Made by a program: the position numbers and the translations under genes. 64,000 bases of DNA from Cycas panzhihuaensis. Lineage: Eukaryota; Cycadophyta. A model generated the notes under the pieces. The model did not search any database. It worked only from the letters and a program-made list of their open reading frames with translations, and was not told the origin of the DNA. The stretch is from contig CM041465.1 in the NCBI GenBank assembly GCA_023213395.1, forward strand, positions 170,321,741 to 170,385,740. Direction: 5' to 3'. Numbering within the stretch: the first letter of the stretch is position 1; the number at the start of each line of letters is the position of its first letter. Positions 45,500-59,039 of the stretch are shown in pieces.

Positions 45500-47515
45500 T
45501 GTTGGTGGCTTCTACTTGCTAGTGCTAAGGAAAGGTGGGGTTATGTTACATACATTGTATATGCATGCATCCCTAACAATAAATGTAAGAAGATGGATAA
45601 TAAGATTTAGAAATATGCCTTTGTGGGGTATTGTGATCAAAATAAGGGGTACAAACTATGGGACCCAAAATTGAAAAAGCTTGATATTAGTTAAGAGATT
45701 TGGTTTGATAATTTGACGACATATCATGCTATAAGTATCATATCTAAAAGGGTTCATAATCTTCTGTTAATATTAAATCATTTTTAAGCAAACGTTATAT
45801 ATAAGGCTCATAATAAGAATAGGTGAATTAATGAACATATCATTCAACATAAGTCATAGGAGGAATTTATAGCAACACTAGGACCCTCTAGGCTCTTATG
45901 GGCATTGAAGATGATTGAAGGATCTAGAGTAATTATATGCCCATTAAATGATCAAGAAACTAGAAGTTAGTATGCCAACCATGCTCTTATGGTTAACAAT
46001 ATTCACTCCCACAATCCACATTCTTTTGATGAGGTAAGGAATAATCCATAATGTAAAGATGAAATAGAGGAAACTTGGGATTTAGTTCCACTACCTCTAG
46101 AAACAATCTTGGTTGGATGTAAGTAGGTCTACAAAACAAAGTTTCGCTCTAATAGAAAGGTAGAAAAGTTTAAGGCTAGACTTGATGCCTATAGTTTTAA
46201 ACATAAAGAAGGGATATATTATAATGAGACATTTGTACCTATCTCAAAATAACTATGACCAGGGTGATCCTTTCAATTGCAACCAAGTTCAGTTAGAAGA
46301 CACATAAGATAGATGTGAAGTCCACATTCCTTAATGGTGAACTAAAGGAGGACGTTTACATGGTATGACCTACTAGTTTCATTAAGGAAGGATGTGAGAA
46401 GTTTGTGTGTCACTTGAAGAAATATTTATATGGCCTAAAGCAAGCTTTATAAACATGGTTTGAAAAGGTTGATACAACCTTGAAGGAGGAAGGATTTATT
46501 ATGATAGATCTAGAGTTAATTTTGTATATTAAGAAAATTGTTATATTAATTATAATTATTATTTTGTACATTGATAATTTAATTATTACAAATGATCATA
46601 ATAAGGTAATTATTGTGATGAAACCATACTTATAGAAGAATTTTGACATGATTGACATGGAGATACTCCATTATTTTTTGGATATTGAGATAGCCCAACT
46701 GAAAGATAAGATTTTAGTGTCATAAAGGACGCATACAGAATGATTACTTGAGAAGTTCAAAATGATGGATTACAATCTTATGTGAATACTATTTGTTAAA
46801 AGAATAAAACCTATAAAGGACATCATGAAGCTTGTAATTGATAGAATACTATACAAAACTTAGGCAGGAAGTCTAATCTACTTGACCCATACTAGGCTTG
46901 ATATTACCTATGTTATTGAGTTGGTGTCTTAATACATGTTGAATCCTCAGAAGCCACATTGTGTTGCAACAAAATAAATTTTAAGATATTTAAAGTGAAC
47001 TTTGAATCTTAGTTTAGAGTATCTAAGAGATGCCAATGTGAGATTTCATTGTTAGAATAATGTTAATTGGTGTGGCAACTATAATGATAAAAAATCTATT
47101 TCAAGATACATGTTTAGTACTGGTGTTGGACCATTGTCTTAGCAATTGAAGAAACAACAAATTATTGCATTATCTTCTACTAAGGCAAAGTATTAGCAAC
47201 TCCTAGTAGGTTTTTATGAAATAATTTGGTTGAAAGGAATGCTTGATGTTCTTAATATTTGAAGCAACATAATGAGTATCTTCTTTGAGCATTATTCGAC
47301 TATAAAAAAATCCTAAGTTTCATGCTCAAACTAAACATATTGAGATACAACACCATTATATTCAGGAGATAATCAAAGTAGGAAAGTTAAATATGGAATA
47401 TTTTCCAAGTGATAAATAACTTATGGATATATTCATAAAGTCACTTACTTAAGACCATATTAGCAAAGTTTTTGTTAAACTGGACCTCCACGTGATTGCG
47501 CTTGAGGGGGGGTAG
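45500..47515 (+). pseudogene. copia-3: 5'-truncated copia pol (integrase end, RT, RNase H)
   Basis: Starts within the integrase C terminus: KMDNKI.KYAFVGYCDQNKG, then KLWDPKLKKL. RT has ETWDLVPLP, VGCK.VYKTKFRSN and ARLDAYSFKHKEGIYYNETF. The YxDD box reads LYIDNLIITND (about 46568), the second Asp being Asn. LHYFLDIEIAQL, GSLIYLTHTRLDITYV and IIALSSTKAKY show RNase H. The segment ends at 47503-47515 with a polypurine tract (TTGAGGGGGGG). About 30 stops. No 5' half and no convincing LTR. Confidence 0.85.
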
Positions 47516-49202
47516 ATCTGCAAATCCAACTCTCACTCTTCTTAAAGGTTATTATTCTATGATACCAAGTTGATATGTAATTGTATCATGAATCCTAAAT
47601 CCCATATTTGTATTAAGGGGTAATGTTAGCAAATACAATTAAGTGTTAACGCATTGTAGTTGTTAATTCTTCATGTGTTGGTGAGTGGTAAATATGATAG
47701 AGCAAAGTGATGTTATTTAAGAGATACAACCTTTTAAAAGAGTCTCAAACTTATTCAAAGAGTCGCATCTCTTAACTAAACATACACTTTGGAGTCCTAT
47801 AGAAAGGATCCTACGTAGAGTGGTAAATCATTAAATCAATTTTTAAACCTTCCAATGATGTAAAATGTAACATTAGTCACATCTCTTAACTAAATATACA
47901 CTTTGGAGTCCTATAGAAAGGATCCTAGGTAGAGTTGGTAAATCCTTAAATCAATTTTCAAACCATCCAATGATGTAAAATGTAGCATTAGCATTTCCAA
48001 TAAATCATAGATATTAAGTGTGGATTTTTTTCCTGAATGGGTTTTCCCCATGCCTCCCTTGCATGTTTTTTTCCTTTTTTTTTTCAAAAGTTTCATGTTG
48101 TCTTATAGGAAGGCAAACTAAATCCCCAAAACTTTTAATAGCACAATCAACAAAAGAGTGGCTTAAATTTTTAATTCAGGCCTAACACAATAAGCATTTT
48201 ATCATTATTGTTTATGAAATTTCATTTTCTAAGGAGGAGGAAAGACAACCCTCATAGGAGATCAATAATCATTGATTAATTAAGGATAACAAATGGGTAT
48301 TCCTAATGAAAAAGAAAGGAAAAAGGAGTTAAATTCATATTCTTTTATGCTTATATTTTAAATAACTTTTCACACCTAAAATCATGGAATTTACTAAAGT
48401 TTTAGGATACATTTTAAAGGGTTGCATGATTTTATATTGATATATGAGTAACTCTTATACTTTACATTAAATCCATATTTGTCTTTATCATTTATTGATA
48501 AATAGGGCCACAAAATATAAACACACATATTGATAATCATGACTAGATTAATCATTCATAGTTTTAGTTAAATATTAAATAGAGAAGTATGCCTGGCCAC
48601 ATCAAGAAGCCCAAAAATAAGTAAAATTTTGTCCCCTTTGTAGTGGAAGCTATGCTAAGTAGTTATGAAGTGATAGTTCTAGTTGTAAAATAGATGTATA
48701 GAAGGATGATAAGGATACACTAAAAAATAATTATCTTATACTTATCATAACTAAGCCAAAAGGACTTTGATAATTTAAATATTTATGCAATGACCTAAGG
48801 TTTACTCAACTTCCCTTTTCCATGAAGATAGTAAATGATATGGGGATAATGTAATGCGCCTCAAAGGGATCATAACTGAGTGGTGTTATATGAGTGTGGC
48901 AAGTTTAAGAAACAATTGTAGAGAAGATGGTTAGAGGGTTTCAATCCCAAGTTTGATAAGAGTTTTCACAAGTACTCAAAGGAATCCAAATACATAGTAG
49001 TCATGGAAAAAAATTGACTCAAATGCAATGTCTGAAGCATTCTCTCATGTTGAGTCCAATGCCACTATAAGACACATCCAATATGGACACAAACTATGCA
49101 TTGGCAAGTAGGGATAAGACTATCATACAACCTACCCTAAGTGCTAGGATGGTATTATTGTTTACTAGTTCTTATTTTCTCTCTTACTGTTTTACTTATG
49201 CC
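47516..49202. other. Stretch after copia-3 with a 114-bp tandem duplication and a dispersed repeat
   Basis: 47764-47877 and 47878-47991 are two close copies of a 114-bp unit (c.catctcttaactaaa.atac...). 48320-48620 is a diverged copy of 34590-34920. A 3' LTR for copia-3 may start at 47516 (tagatctgcaaatcc) but its end cannot be defined. No gene seen. Confidence 0.6.
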
Positions 49203-52200
49203 TATTACAAACCTCCTTAAAGCTAATTAATTAAATTATTAAGTGAATATGCACCTTTGAACAGTTACAACCTTTTATGAAGTGACCTACTCTATACATA
49301 TAATTACTCTCTTTGATGTAATTAATCAGTCAATTAACTATTAACATACTTTTGACATACTTATGCTCTCAATTGTCCTTTGAAACCTAAGAGTTGCCTT
49401 CACTTATAAACAAGGTTCATAACAAGTGGTATTAGAGCAATGTTCCTACCATGTGAAAACTATTTTAGCTCCCAGTTGCTCCATGTAGCAATCTAGTTAC
49501 AAAGAGGTGACGCGAGATCTTACAGATTGATCTATTGGAGTCACTCAACCCTTGTTATGGCTAGAATTAGTAAAGCATATAGCCACAGGAGAAATGAAAA
49601 ATCTATTCAATAAAAGAAAATCAATCTCCATCAAAGAACTTATTAAAGAAAAGAAAATTTAGGGTACTTTTCAAACACTCCACATTCACCTTAAACTCCT
49701 TTAGCATTGTCAAAATTAATCCTTTAACCACTGCCTTCCACTTCATAAGTCCATCAACCACTACCTTCCTTATCTTATCAAAATAAATAAATAATAATGT
49801 ACATTAACTACAACAATCTCCATAATTGTTTACCTCTCCAACTATTCAATGCCCCCTTTTTATTATAATAATCTGCTACCATCATCTGTTGTTATATTTA
49901 TATTACATTGTTGTATACTACTAACTGTACAAAATATTTGTACCAAAATACATTATTGTAGCTTGCTATTGTATTAATTATAAGTTATTATACACCTTTG
50001 CATAACTGTTCAAGGCATCCTTATATAAGACGTCGTCTCCATCATTCGGTCCTTAACACCTTTGTCTATTAATCATCAGCCATGACTGCATATTATTTAT
50101 ATACTCAAGTAATAGGATCCAAACTCTTACACTCTCACATCTAATACACAACCATACAAATAACACTTAGATGCCTACTCGCTAATTAAATAGACATAGC
50201 ACATATTGACCTTCACATACAAAGTATACAAAGTTCATAAAATCATGTGGAATAATTATTGTAGTCGTATAAACTCTATGTAGACACCAAAATAGTTGTA
50301 ACATCACCATGCATTATTCAATCTAATCTATTATATTATCTATTGCATTATAGCTTTCTACATAAGTTGGATTGGTACATAAATTTGATCAATGCATTAG
50401 ACATGACATGGGTGTGCGACACATATATAAATTTCACAATGGATATCAATTGGTTAGAAATATTAAAGGCATCATAATAAGGTTACATATTATATATATG
50501 ACTTTAATATAATTGACATATTATATTCATCACCATCCACTTAATAGTTTGTTTATCATTTTGTCGTTTGCATAATCTCATCTTCTACAAGCACATGATT
50601 GCAAAAGGTTTGGATATTACATTTCAATCCAATTATACATAATATTATTGAGACCCATCCAAGTTACTATATTGTATAATTTAATTGCAATATTCTTCTT
50701 TAAAAGGGATAATAATTGGGTTATCTTATATGTGCTTTCTTATGTCACATTATAAGCATAATTTCATATGTTCTTTTATAATAAAGGAGAATTAATTGAC
50801 TATTTCCCTTCGGTCGCTGGCTTGCTTACTCATCCATCACCTTTGACTTTTGCCACCTCATGGATATAGTAAGACTATCGATTAACGTAATATATTATTA
50901 ACATAAGTCACTTACATAAATCATAAGTTTGACAAATTAGCACATAGTTACAGAAGGGAATGGGTGGAATCACACCTAATCTATTATTAAGGTGATGAGT
51001 ACTGAAGACATGATTGACAACTCAATCCAGAAGGATATAGTTGAACCTATTACCCAAGCAGTCCATGAAGTTGTACAAACATCAAATGCTCTCTTAAATC
51101 ACACTCTACATCAAATTTTAGAAAAATTAATAGTCATGGTAGATGGCAGAAAGGAAGACATGATTATTCTTAACTCTAAAGATGAAGAAATTACTAATTA
51201 ATCATATGCTAGAACCCAAACCACAAAGAATCATTTGGGTCCTCATACAACTCAAGTTAATCTTGAAAATGAATCCATTAGGAAATATACTAATGACTAC
51301 CACAATTTGACTCTTGTAAAATAGAAGATAATGGTTTTCAAGTATATTTTAACTACCTACAAAGTATACAAGTACAGAAAAAGAAAAAAATACAATACAA
51401 TGCTTCAATATTAAGTAGAAATCACACAAATTGGGAGTGTGCATTTAATAAATAAAAAACTATTTTTGTCTAGTTGAAATTGAATCAACAAAACAAGTTG
51501 TTTTAGCTACCCTACACATAGATGAAATAGTATACAAATGGTGTCAATGCCTATAACGTACTATATTTTGGAATCAACTACCAACTTGAAAAGAATTTAT
51601 TCATTTAGTTATTGAATGATTCGAAATAGTGACTAGCCATGATTACTGTTGTGATTTATGGAAGTTAAAACAAATTGGATCTGTAAAATAATATAACACA
51701 ACTTTTACTAAGTTAATCTATGTATTAGAAAACATCCCAACCTATAGATTTATTTAACTATATATTGATGGCTTGATAATGGAGATCTAAGATGATGTTA
51801 AGGTCTAAGAACCAAAAAATCTTAACAAAGCAATACAATTAGGCAAAATATATGAAGAAACGCTCAATGCATTATGCAAAACTAATACAAACCCCTATAT
51901 TCCTCCACTTATTCAGCATAATCCATTGTGAAATGTTTATAATAAATCACTATCAACCAATTTGAATTGACCTATCAAGCCAATCTTTCAAAAGACAATA
52001 ATATAACAAGAAGAGTTAAGAAAAAAAGACCTATGTTTTAAATGTAAAAAGTAGGGTCCTGAGCATAAATGTCAAATGAACCAGTTATATATAATTAGAT
52101 TATTACCTAATGATAATATTGACGAAAAAGAACAAGAACAAGGGTTAAAAAATAATAAAAAAGATTATCATAACTATGAACATTAAGGAAGTTACTATAA

Positions 52201-53197
52201 TCTCAAGGTTAATAATCCAAAACTATTATTCTCATCTATCAGTAGTTTCACTAAACTAAATATATTAAAACTATGAGGATCTATAAAAAATTAAGTTGTT
52301 ACAATCTTGGTAGATTCATGTAGCACTCATAATTTCATTAATAGAAACTGCATTTGATAACTAAAATTATTTCCATTAAGGACTCCCTACTTCTAGGTAA
52401 GTATTGGAGGAAGATAAGTAATATCATGCCAAGGCATGCTGAAAAATATTAATTTCACAGTAAGTAATGTCAGCATTATAGAAGACTTTTACATCATTGA
52501 TATTAGAGGTGTAGATATTGTGTTCGATAGTCAATGGCTTTGTACACTTAGAACTTTTAAAATGAATCTAGTCAAGTGATTCATACAATTTAAGAAAGAA
52601 GGAAGAACCATTATGCTTTCCAAAAAAAAATGAGAAAAAACAAAGTAATATCACACAAGTATATAGATGAAGATACTGGAAAGTGTCCTCAAGATACAAA
52701 AGCTAAACTTTTCATGTTCCAAGTAGAAATTAAACTAGCAACTAAAAGAGCTAAAATATGTAAAACATCTTAAAAACATGAAAATTATTTTCAAGATCTT
52801 CAAACAGAAACTCTTCTAATAAAAGCTCACAACATCTGAATAATATCCTAATGGACACCAATTCAATGAATGACAACATTCATTTTAAGGTTTATAATCA
52901 TTTGACTATGTTTCATGGGTGAAACATATTAAAGAGAAAGGAATTGTTACAAACCTCCTTAAAATTAATTAATTAAATTATTAAGTAAATGGGCACCTTT
53001 GAATAGTTACAACTTTCTATGAAGTGGCCTATTCTGTACATATAAATACTGTCTCTGATATAACATTCAACATCACTTATTCTTTCTTCAATCAATTATC
53101 AGTTAAATGACTATTAACATACTTTTAATGCTCTTGTGCTCTCAATTATTCTCTAAAACCTCAGAGTTGCTTTCAGTTATGGAGAAAGTTTATAACA
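49203..53197 (+). mobile_element. Ty3/gypsy-derived element G, gag-protease only, 4.0 kb
   Basis: LTRs 49203-49424 and 52945-53197 align (T.TTACAAACCTCCTTAAA...ATAACA). Flanks ATGCC (49198-49202) and ATGAC (53198-53202) are a 4/5 duplication. Primer site TGGTATTAGAGC at 49427-49438. Purine-rich aaagagaaaggaa before the right LTR. Inside only gag, zinc knuckle and protease are recognised; RT, RNase H and integrase are absent. So it is a deletion derivative that would depend on a helper. Confidence 0.85.
50986..52600 (+). pseudogene. Element G gag-protease remnant
   Basis: The start is open at 50992-51201 (MMSTEDMIDNSIQKDIVEPI; Met 50992). Further on, readings such as FTKLIYVLENIPTYRFI and LNKAIQLGKIYEET follow Retrotrans_gag. 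The zinc motif LCFKCKK.GPEHKCQ (about 52031) is the CFKCG.KWGP.H.C type of chromovirus gag, with a stop at the Trp position. Protease: TILVDSCSTHNFINRN at 52301, with DSC for DSG. Then VSIIEDFYIIDIRGVDIVFD and WLCTLRTFKMN match the end of gypsy protease. Confidence 0.82.
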
Positions 53198-53202
53198 ATG
53201 AC

Positions 53203-54295
53203 TTATTAAATAAAACTCAATCATAACAAGGTCTACAATGGACTATAAGTAAGATTCAAATTAAATAGAAGATGCACTCAATATGAATCTAAACTATGCA
53301 TTGTTAGGTAGAAGCAAGGCCATCACGCATCTTCTCTCATATGGCAAGATGGTGGGTGTGGGATAATGAGATATAAGTTGACATGTGAAAGAATTGTTTA
53401 GCTAGGTTATGGTGTCTTTTTTTTTCTCTCCTTTTCCTTTTTACAAATAGAGTGGTTTGGATGTAGTGTTTTTCTCATGATTAACTTGAGGATAAGTGGA
53501 TGCTCGCTCTAGTAATCTTTAGTCATAAATCTATGAGTGCAACATGATGGAATACAAGTGTAGATAAGAAGACAAGAAGAAATGGATAAGGAGTAAATGA
53601 GGGACCTAATGCAAACATAATTTGTAATCATCAAGGAGTTCATGGCTAGTTAATAAGATAAATACAAGATTGTTTTTATAAAAAGAAAGGAACCTATGAG
53701 AGTGTTGAAGACCATAAATTATATACTAGTTTTAAAGTCATTTTTCTCACAAAGAACTCATTTAAGAAAAGTAGGAACTTAGTAATATATAGGAACCTAC
53801 CAAAAATTCATCAATGAAGCATCAATGTTGATAAGTAAATTGATTAAAATACAAATAATAAATGCTAATAATGCAACTTAATGAAGGTTAATTGACTTCT
53901 CAAACATCATCAAATTATGAGGGAGTGATAGAAAAAGTCAAAGGCTTAAGAAATAAAGGCTTCAAATAGGACATGGTTGACTCATAAGGCTAATAGTGTT
54001 GGTGTCAATCTTGATTAGGTGCATTTAGTGTGAAATCTCAATCTACAAATTAAATGTGTATATATAACATATTCTTCTACTAGTTCTAAGCTATATAACC
54101 TTCAAAACTATACAACCCTTAAAAACACTTATCAAAGGCATATGTATGATTAAAAGAAACTCAAAACCAATAGTAAAAGAAAAAATTAAAACACTAATAT
54201 TTTTTTGTACTTTGTAGTAATATTTTTTCACTTTTCTTTTCTTTTTGTTTGTGTTCATTTTTAATTCTTTGAAATAAGAATGAAATATATCCATA
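53203..54295. other. Unassigned AT-rich stretch
   Basis: No convincing coding, repeat or element end was seen here. A 67-codon minus frame at 54091-54294 is low-complexity. Confidence 0.4.
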
Positions 54296-55560
54296 AGCTA
54301 GTTTACACTTATCACAAGGTATAACTAATTTATGTTCATCATGAAGTATCAACTAATTTATAATTATTATAGAGTTTAATGTAGTTTAACCCCATAACAA
54401 AGGCTAGTTATTCTATACTCATTACATAGTGTAGCTAGATTATATTTGTGGTAGAGCATGTGTCCTAAACATCATGTTGAAAAAGGGGATATTATAGTTT
54501 TTTATCTTTACAAAGTATCAACTAATTTATACCCATCATAGAGAGTCAACTACTCTAGACTCATCGCATAGTATCTTCTAGTTTATACTCATCACAAAGT
54601 TGTAATTAGTTTATACTCATTAAAAAGTTTCAATGCCACCAAGCAATTCACTTGAGGGGGCTTATAGTTTATCCTCATCAGAAAGAGTGGGTGATAGCTT
54701 ATACTTATGCTAGAGTTTCACTTAGTTTATACTCTTGAGAAGCCTATTAAGTTATTTTTTATTTACATGTGTCTAGCATTTTTACATTTCATGTAATTTT
54801 ATTTCATATGATAACATGTATTTTTTTAACACATGTAACATATATGCTTTTGTTTTGTACGATACTATACAATTGGTGCATGCATAGAGACCAAATATTG
54901 TGCCCCTTTGTGTTGTTTGATAATAGTCTTACATGGCCATTGATATTTTGTATACCACATACACATGATATTATGTAGAACTCAACAAGTTGATAGAGCA
55001 TTTAAAAGTAGATCCCATTTTAGAGTGTATTTTTGGTATTTTTATTTTTTTGGAAGATAATTTTATAAATAGTATATCCAAGAAGTTTGTATTCATCACA
55101 AAGTGTCCAATTAGTTTATATTCATTATAGAGTGTAAGGCCCAATTTTAGCTCATTGAGGAGTTTCAATTAGTTTATACTTTGTACAGTGTAGTGCCTTC
55201 AAATGCATATCTTAGGGATATGTAGTTTATACTCATTTTAAAATATAATCTACTTTATACTCATCATGAAGTTTAGTACCCCCAAACTATTAGCTTAAGG
55301 GGAACCATAGTTTATAGTCTTTTTGGAGTTTATGTTTTTCCATATTTTTAGATTTCTCTTTTTTCCTTTTTTTTTTTTATGGTTTGGAGGGGATAATATG
55401 TACATGATGATTTATACTCCTGATAGAGTATCAACTAGTTTAAACTCATTGTGGAATGTAATCCTAGTTTAGACATGTAGACGAGTATAATTAGTTTAAA
55501 CTCATTATAGAGTTTGGATTATTTACCCTCATTTCGGAGTCTCAATAGTTTGTCCTCATT
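54296..55560. repeat. Degenerate minisatellite of a tagtttatactcat motif
   Basis: The motif (c)tagtttatactcatca.a.agtgt(c)aa recurs more than twenty times at roughly 30-bp steps, often interrupted. Clear copies are at about 54297, 54344, 54520, 54585, 54607, 55100, 55170, 55216, 55250, 55425 and 55490. The interval 54760-55060 is unique DNA. The repeat may continue as a related tagttta.cctcatt..tgat motif at 55860-56130. Confidence 0.7.
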
Positions 55561-55859
55561 TTCAAGCAAGGTCTCTTGAGTCATTGCCTTGTAGGCCAAT
55601 GTGCCCCCTTAAGTTGTGAAGGGAATCTTACATTGGTCATCAAGAGTGATTTGGTTTTGGTTGTATTATGAGAACTATCTAATAAAAATATCACCTCTAA
55701 ACCCACCATCTTATAGACAACATGATCGATGAATGGTAAAGGGATATTATCCTAAGGCATAACCTCTAGGATAGTCACAACATGGTAAGTGATAATATCA
55801 AGATTGATGCCCCTTATAGTAGTGTGACCCTAAGGGAATACATGTATTGCAGCCTTTCA

Positions 55860-56130
55860 TTAGGAGTCAGATCACTATAGTTTATCCTCTTTAGTAGTTG
55901 GTGGTTTATAGATAACTTAGTTTAGCCTTACTAGCAAGAACTTCAAAGATATGACTAGCATAATTTAGTCATGTTAGTGATTGATGGTTTAGAGGAGGCC
56001 ACCCTAATTTAACTTCATTGGGAAGAACTTTAGAAATATGACCACAATAGTTTAGCCTCATTAATGATCAATGGTTTGGAAGAATGATTTTATTAGGAAT
56101 GGGATCACCATAGTTAACCTCCTTAGTGAT
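55860..56130. repeat. Second degenerate repeat, ~75-bp period
   Basis: Segments of the form (c)atagttta.cctc.tta.tgattgatggttt.aaagaa recur at about 55878, 55960, 56048 and 56110, alternating with ggga..gaactt.a.a.atatgac. They may be diverged copies of a coding repeat. Confidence 0.55.
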
Positions 56131-56289
56131 TGATGGTTTTAAAGAATGAACACGTCTTGATACTCTTTAAAGAGCTTTGTGTGCTATGGAATTACATTAC
56201 AAGTTAGATCTTAATAGCTTAACCTCACCGATTGGTGGTTCAAATGGTTATTAGAGGTGCTACTAGCTAGGTGTTCAAGAAGTGCCTTG

Positions 56290-57200
56290 TGATTTTTAAA
56301 ATAATCAACAATGAGGATGGTTTTGTATTTAATATGAAATACAAGAGGTGGATCAAGATTATTCTAAAAGGCCCATCTTATAAATCTTAAAGGATTCCTC
56401 TAAAGAGTCATCCTAGTGCCAAGGCTAAATGCCCTAGAAAGGGAACTCAGTGGAGTCAATGTTTAGATAAAATGGAGGCTTAGAGGCCTTATGTATAGAA
56501 TCAAAGAGAGGATTATATTATACAAACTCATCATAAGATATAAAAGAATTGAAATCATAGTCAGGCATAAGAGGGGTCCAAGGCAAGGAGATCTAAATAA
56601 CGATAGGGTTGGTTAGCCTCAAAATATGGCCAAGCATACCCACAATCCATATAGGATTATCCTCTCCATCAGACTTGGGATCAATAAGGATATCAATATA
56701 TCCATAGTGCCCCACACTAATGGGTGCAAAGTAGATTATACCTCACTTCAAATGAGCAAAATCGTGATCAAATTTGAGTTCTCCTTATTAAAAAGTATAT
56801 GATTATATTATCTCCTCCAAATATGATTTTCATGGCTAGTTGGTGATCATGGTAGCCCCAGTATTAATGGTTAAATATATAAACTCACTCATCATAGAAA
56901 ATTTTGAGCTGACCCTCAAAGTATGAGAAAATAGCTCCCATTTAGTTTAGCCATGGTCTCCCCAAGAGTAGATTGTGGTCCACATCAATATCAAAGATAA
57001 TAATTTCTACTAGAAGAGTTTCATCTTCAAGAGTGAAAAGGATGGTGATTATTCCCATGGAAGATTTGATGCTCCCATCATATCGTTGACACTTACATAG
57101 AACATGCCCAAGAGTGTTAATACCTAGCTCTTTGAGTATCTTAGCTAGCATGGCATTAATGGAGGACCCTCAATCAATAACTATTTTCTCTAGTATGCAA
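56290..57200 (-). pseudogene. Ty3/gypsy element H: protease and downstream linker, Tat/Ogre-like
   Basis: Minus-strand frame 57200-56942 shows NCILEKIVID, a stop at the active-site Ser/Thr position, then GSSINAMLAKILKELGI, and later LVEIIIFDIDVDHNLLLGRP. I-D-x-G-S-S-x-N and NLLLGRPW are specific to the protease of the Tat/Athila/Ogre branch. The frame continues, interrupted, to about 56290 with HYGYIDILIDPKSDGEDNPI and FYLNIDSTEF. RT was not found further left. Confidence 0.75.
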
Positions 57201-58985
57201 TTTGGAGTCTCTATAATGATGAAAGAAGATGTTAGGCCCTCTCTTCGAGGGGAGGGGGCTTAGTAGGATTGAAGATGATAAGGGGTTCTTTTGTGGGTTT
57301 TACTCTAACTACATTGAGGTCCCATAACTCTAAGGCATCGAGAAGTAGTTACTTTTGGTCTAGGTAACTTTTAAATATTCCCATTATGCTCATGCTTATT
57401 GAAATAATCTGTATCTATTTAATTATAGAGAAGGATTTCCCTTTCCCTATAGGTTACAATAATACTCTCCTAAGGTCAAAGCATCTTCAATGAATATGAA
57501 TTATTTTTAGAAGCTCAAGAACCTCATGAGGTGGAGGGCTAGAAGATAATGCATCCTTTACTTACTTCCTTATTTAGGATGTTATCATAGTGAAGGCACC
57601 AGATGCCTCAAGTATATATATCAGATATTTTCCTTTTGCATCATAACATAAGTTGAATTCCTTCCACTCTACTTGGAGACTAGCATCGGTTGAGTCTATT
57701 GAGTTAATAGTTTTAACTATAGTACTACATCAAGCACCCATTAGATGCTAGTGCACAAACTAATGGGATAACTATAACACTATATTAGGCACCCACTTAT
57801 CAAGTATGTAATTTGGAGTTTCTATGGTGCTAAAAATTGATGATAGAAGATGTTAGGCCCTCTCCTTGAGGGGAGGAATCTTAGTAGGGTTGAAGGTGAT
57901 GAGGGGTGGTTATGCGAGTTTTACCTTAATTACATTGAGGTCCTATAACTCTAGGGCATTAAGGAGTAGTTGCTTATGTTCTGGGTAACTTTTAAAGATA
58001 TCCATCATGGTCATGCTTATTGAAATAATACATATCTCTTTAATTATAAAGAAGGCTTTCCATTTCCCCATAGCTTAGGATAATACTCTCCTAAGGTAAA
58101 ATCATCCTCAATGAATCAGAATTATTTTTGGAAGATTAAGAACCTCATTAGGTGGAGGGTCGAAAGATGATGCACCCTATGCTAGCTTCCTTATTTGGGA
58201 TGTCATCAAAGTGAAGGCATTAGATGCCTCAAGTATATTTATCATGCATTTTCCTTTTGCATCATAACAGAAGGTGAATTCCTTCCACTATGCTTAGAGA
58301 CTAGCATTAGTTAATTTTGTTGAGTTGATAGTTTAAACTATAACACAGCATTAGGAAGCCACTAAACGCATAGTGGATAAACTAAATGGGTTAACTATAA
58401 CACTACATCAGGTACCCACTTAATGATTATGCAATTTGGAGTCTCTATGGTGATGAAAATTGATGATAAAAGATGTCAGGCTATCTCCTTGAGGGGAGGG
58501 GGCTTAATGGGGTTGAAGGTGATGAGAGGTTATTATGTAGGTTTTACCCTAATTACATTGAAATACCATAACTTTAAGGTATCGAAGAGTAGTTGCTTCT
58601 AGTTTGGGTAACTTTTAAAAGTATCCATCATGCTCATGCTTATTGAAATAATTTGTATCATTTTAATTATACAGAAGGTTTTCCCTTTCCCCATAGGTTA
58701 GGGTAATGCTCTCCTAAGGTCAAAGCATCCTTGATGAATAAGAATCATTTTTGGAAGCCTAAGAACCTCATGAGGAGGGTTGGAAGATGATTCACCCTCT
58801 ACTAACTTCCTTATTTGGAATGTCATCACAACGAAGGCATGGGATTCCTCAAGTATATGTATCGCATGTTTTCCTTTTGCATCATAACATAAGGCAAATT
58901 CCTTCCACTCTACTTAGAGACTAGCATTAGTTAAGTTTGTTGAGTTGATAGTTTTAACTGTAGAACTACATTAGTCACTTACTTA
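57190..58985 (-). repeat. Three tandem ~610-bp units of the gag-protease junction of element H
   Basis: Units start at about 57193, 57803 and 58426 with (g)..aatttggagt.tctat, then aaagaagatgttaggccctctc.tcgaggggagg, ...ccataactctaaggcat, ...catgctcatgcttattgaaataat, ...ttttccttttgcatcataaca and ...gttgatagttttaac. On the minus strand they read LLLDALELWDLNVVRV and KEPLIIFNPTKPPP, the segment just upstream of the protease. A shortened fourth unit is at 59541-59780. Confidence 0.88.
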
Positions 58986-59039
58986 TGCATGAAGACAACT
59001 CAACAAACTAAATGCTTAGAAACACACTCTTAGCATTGC

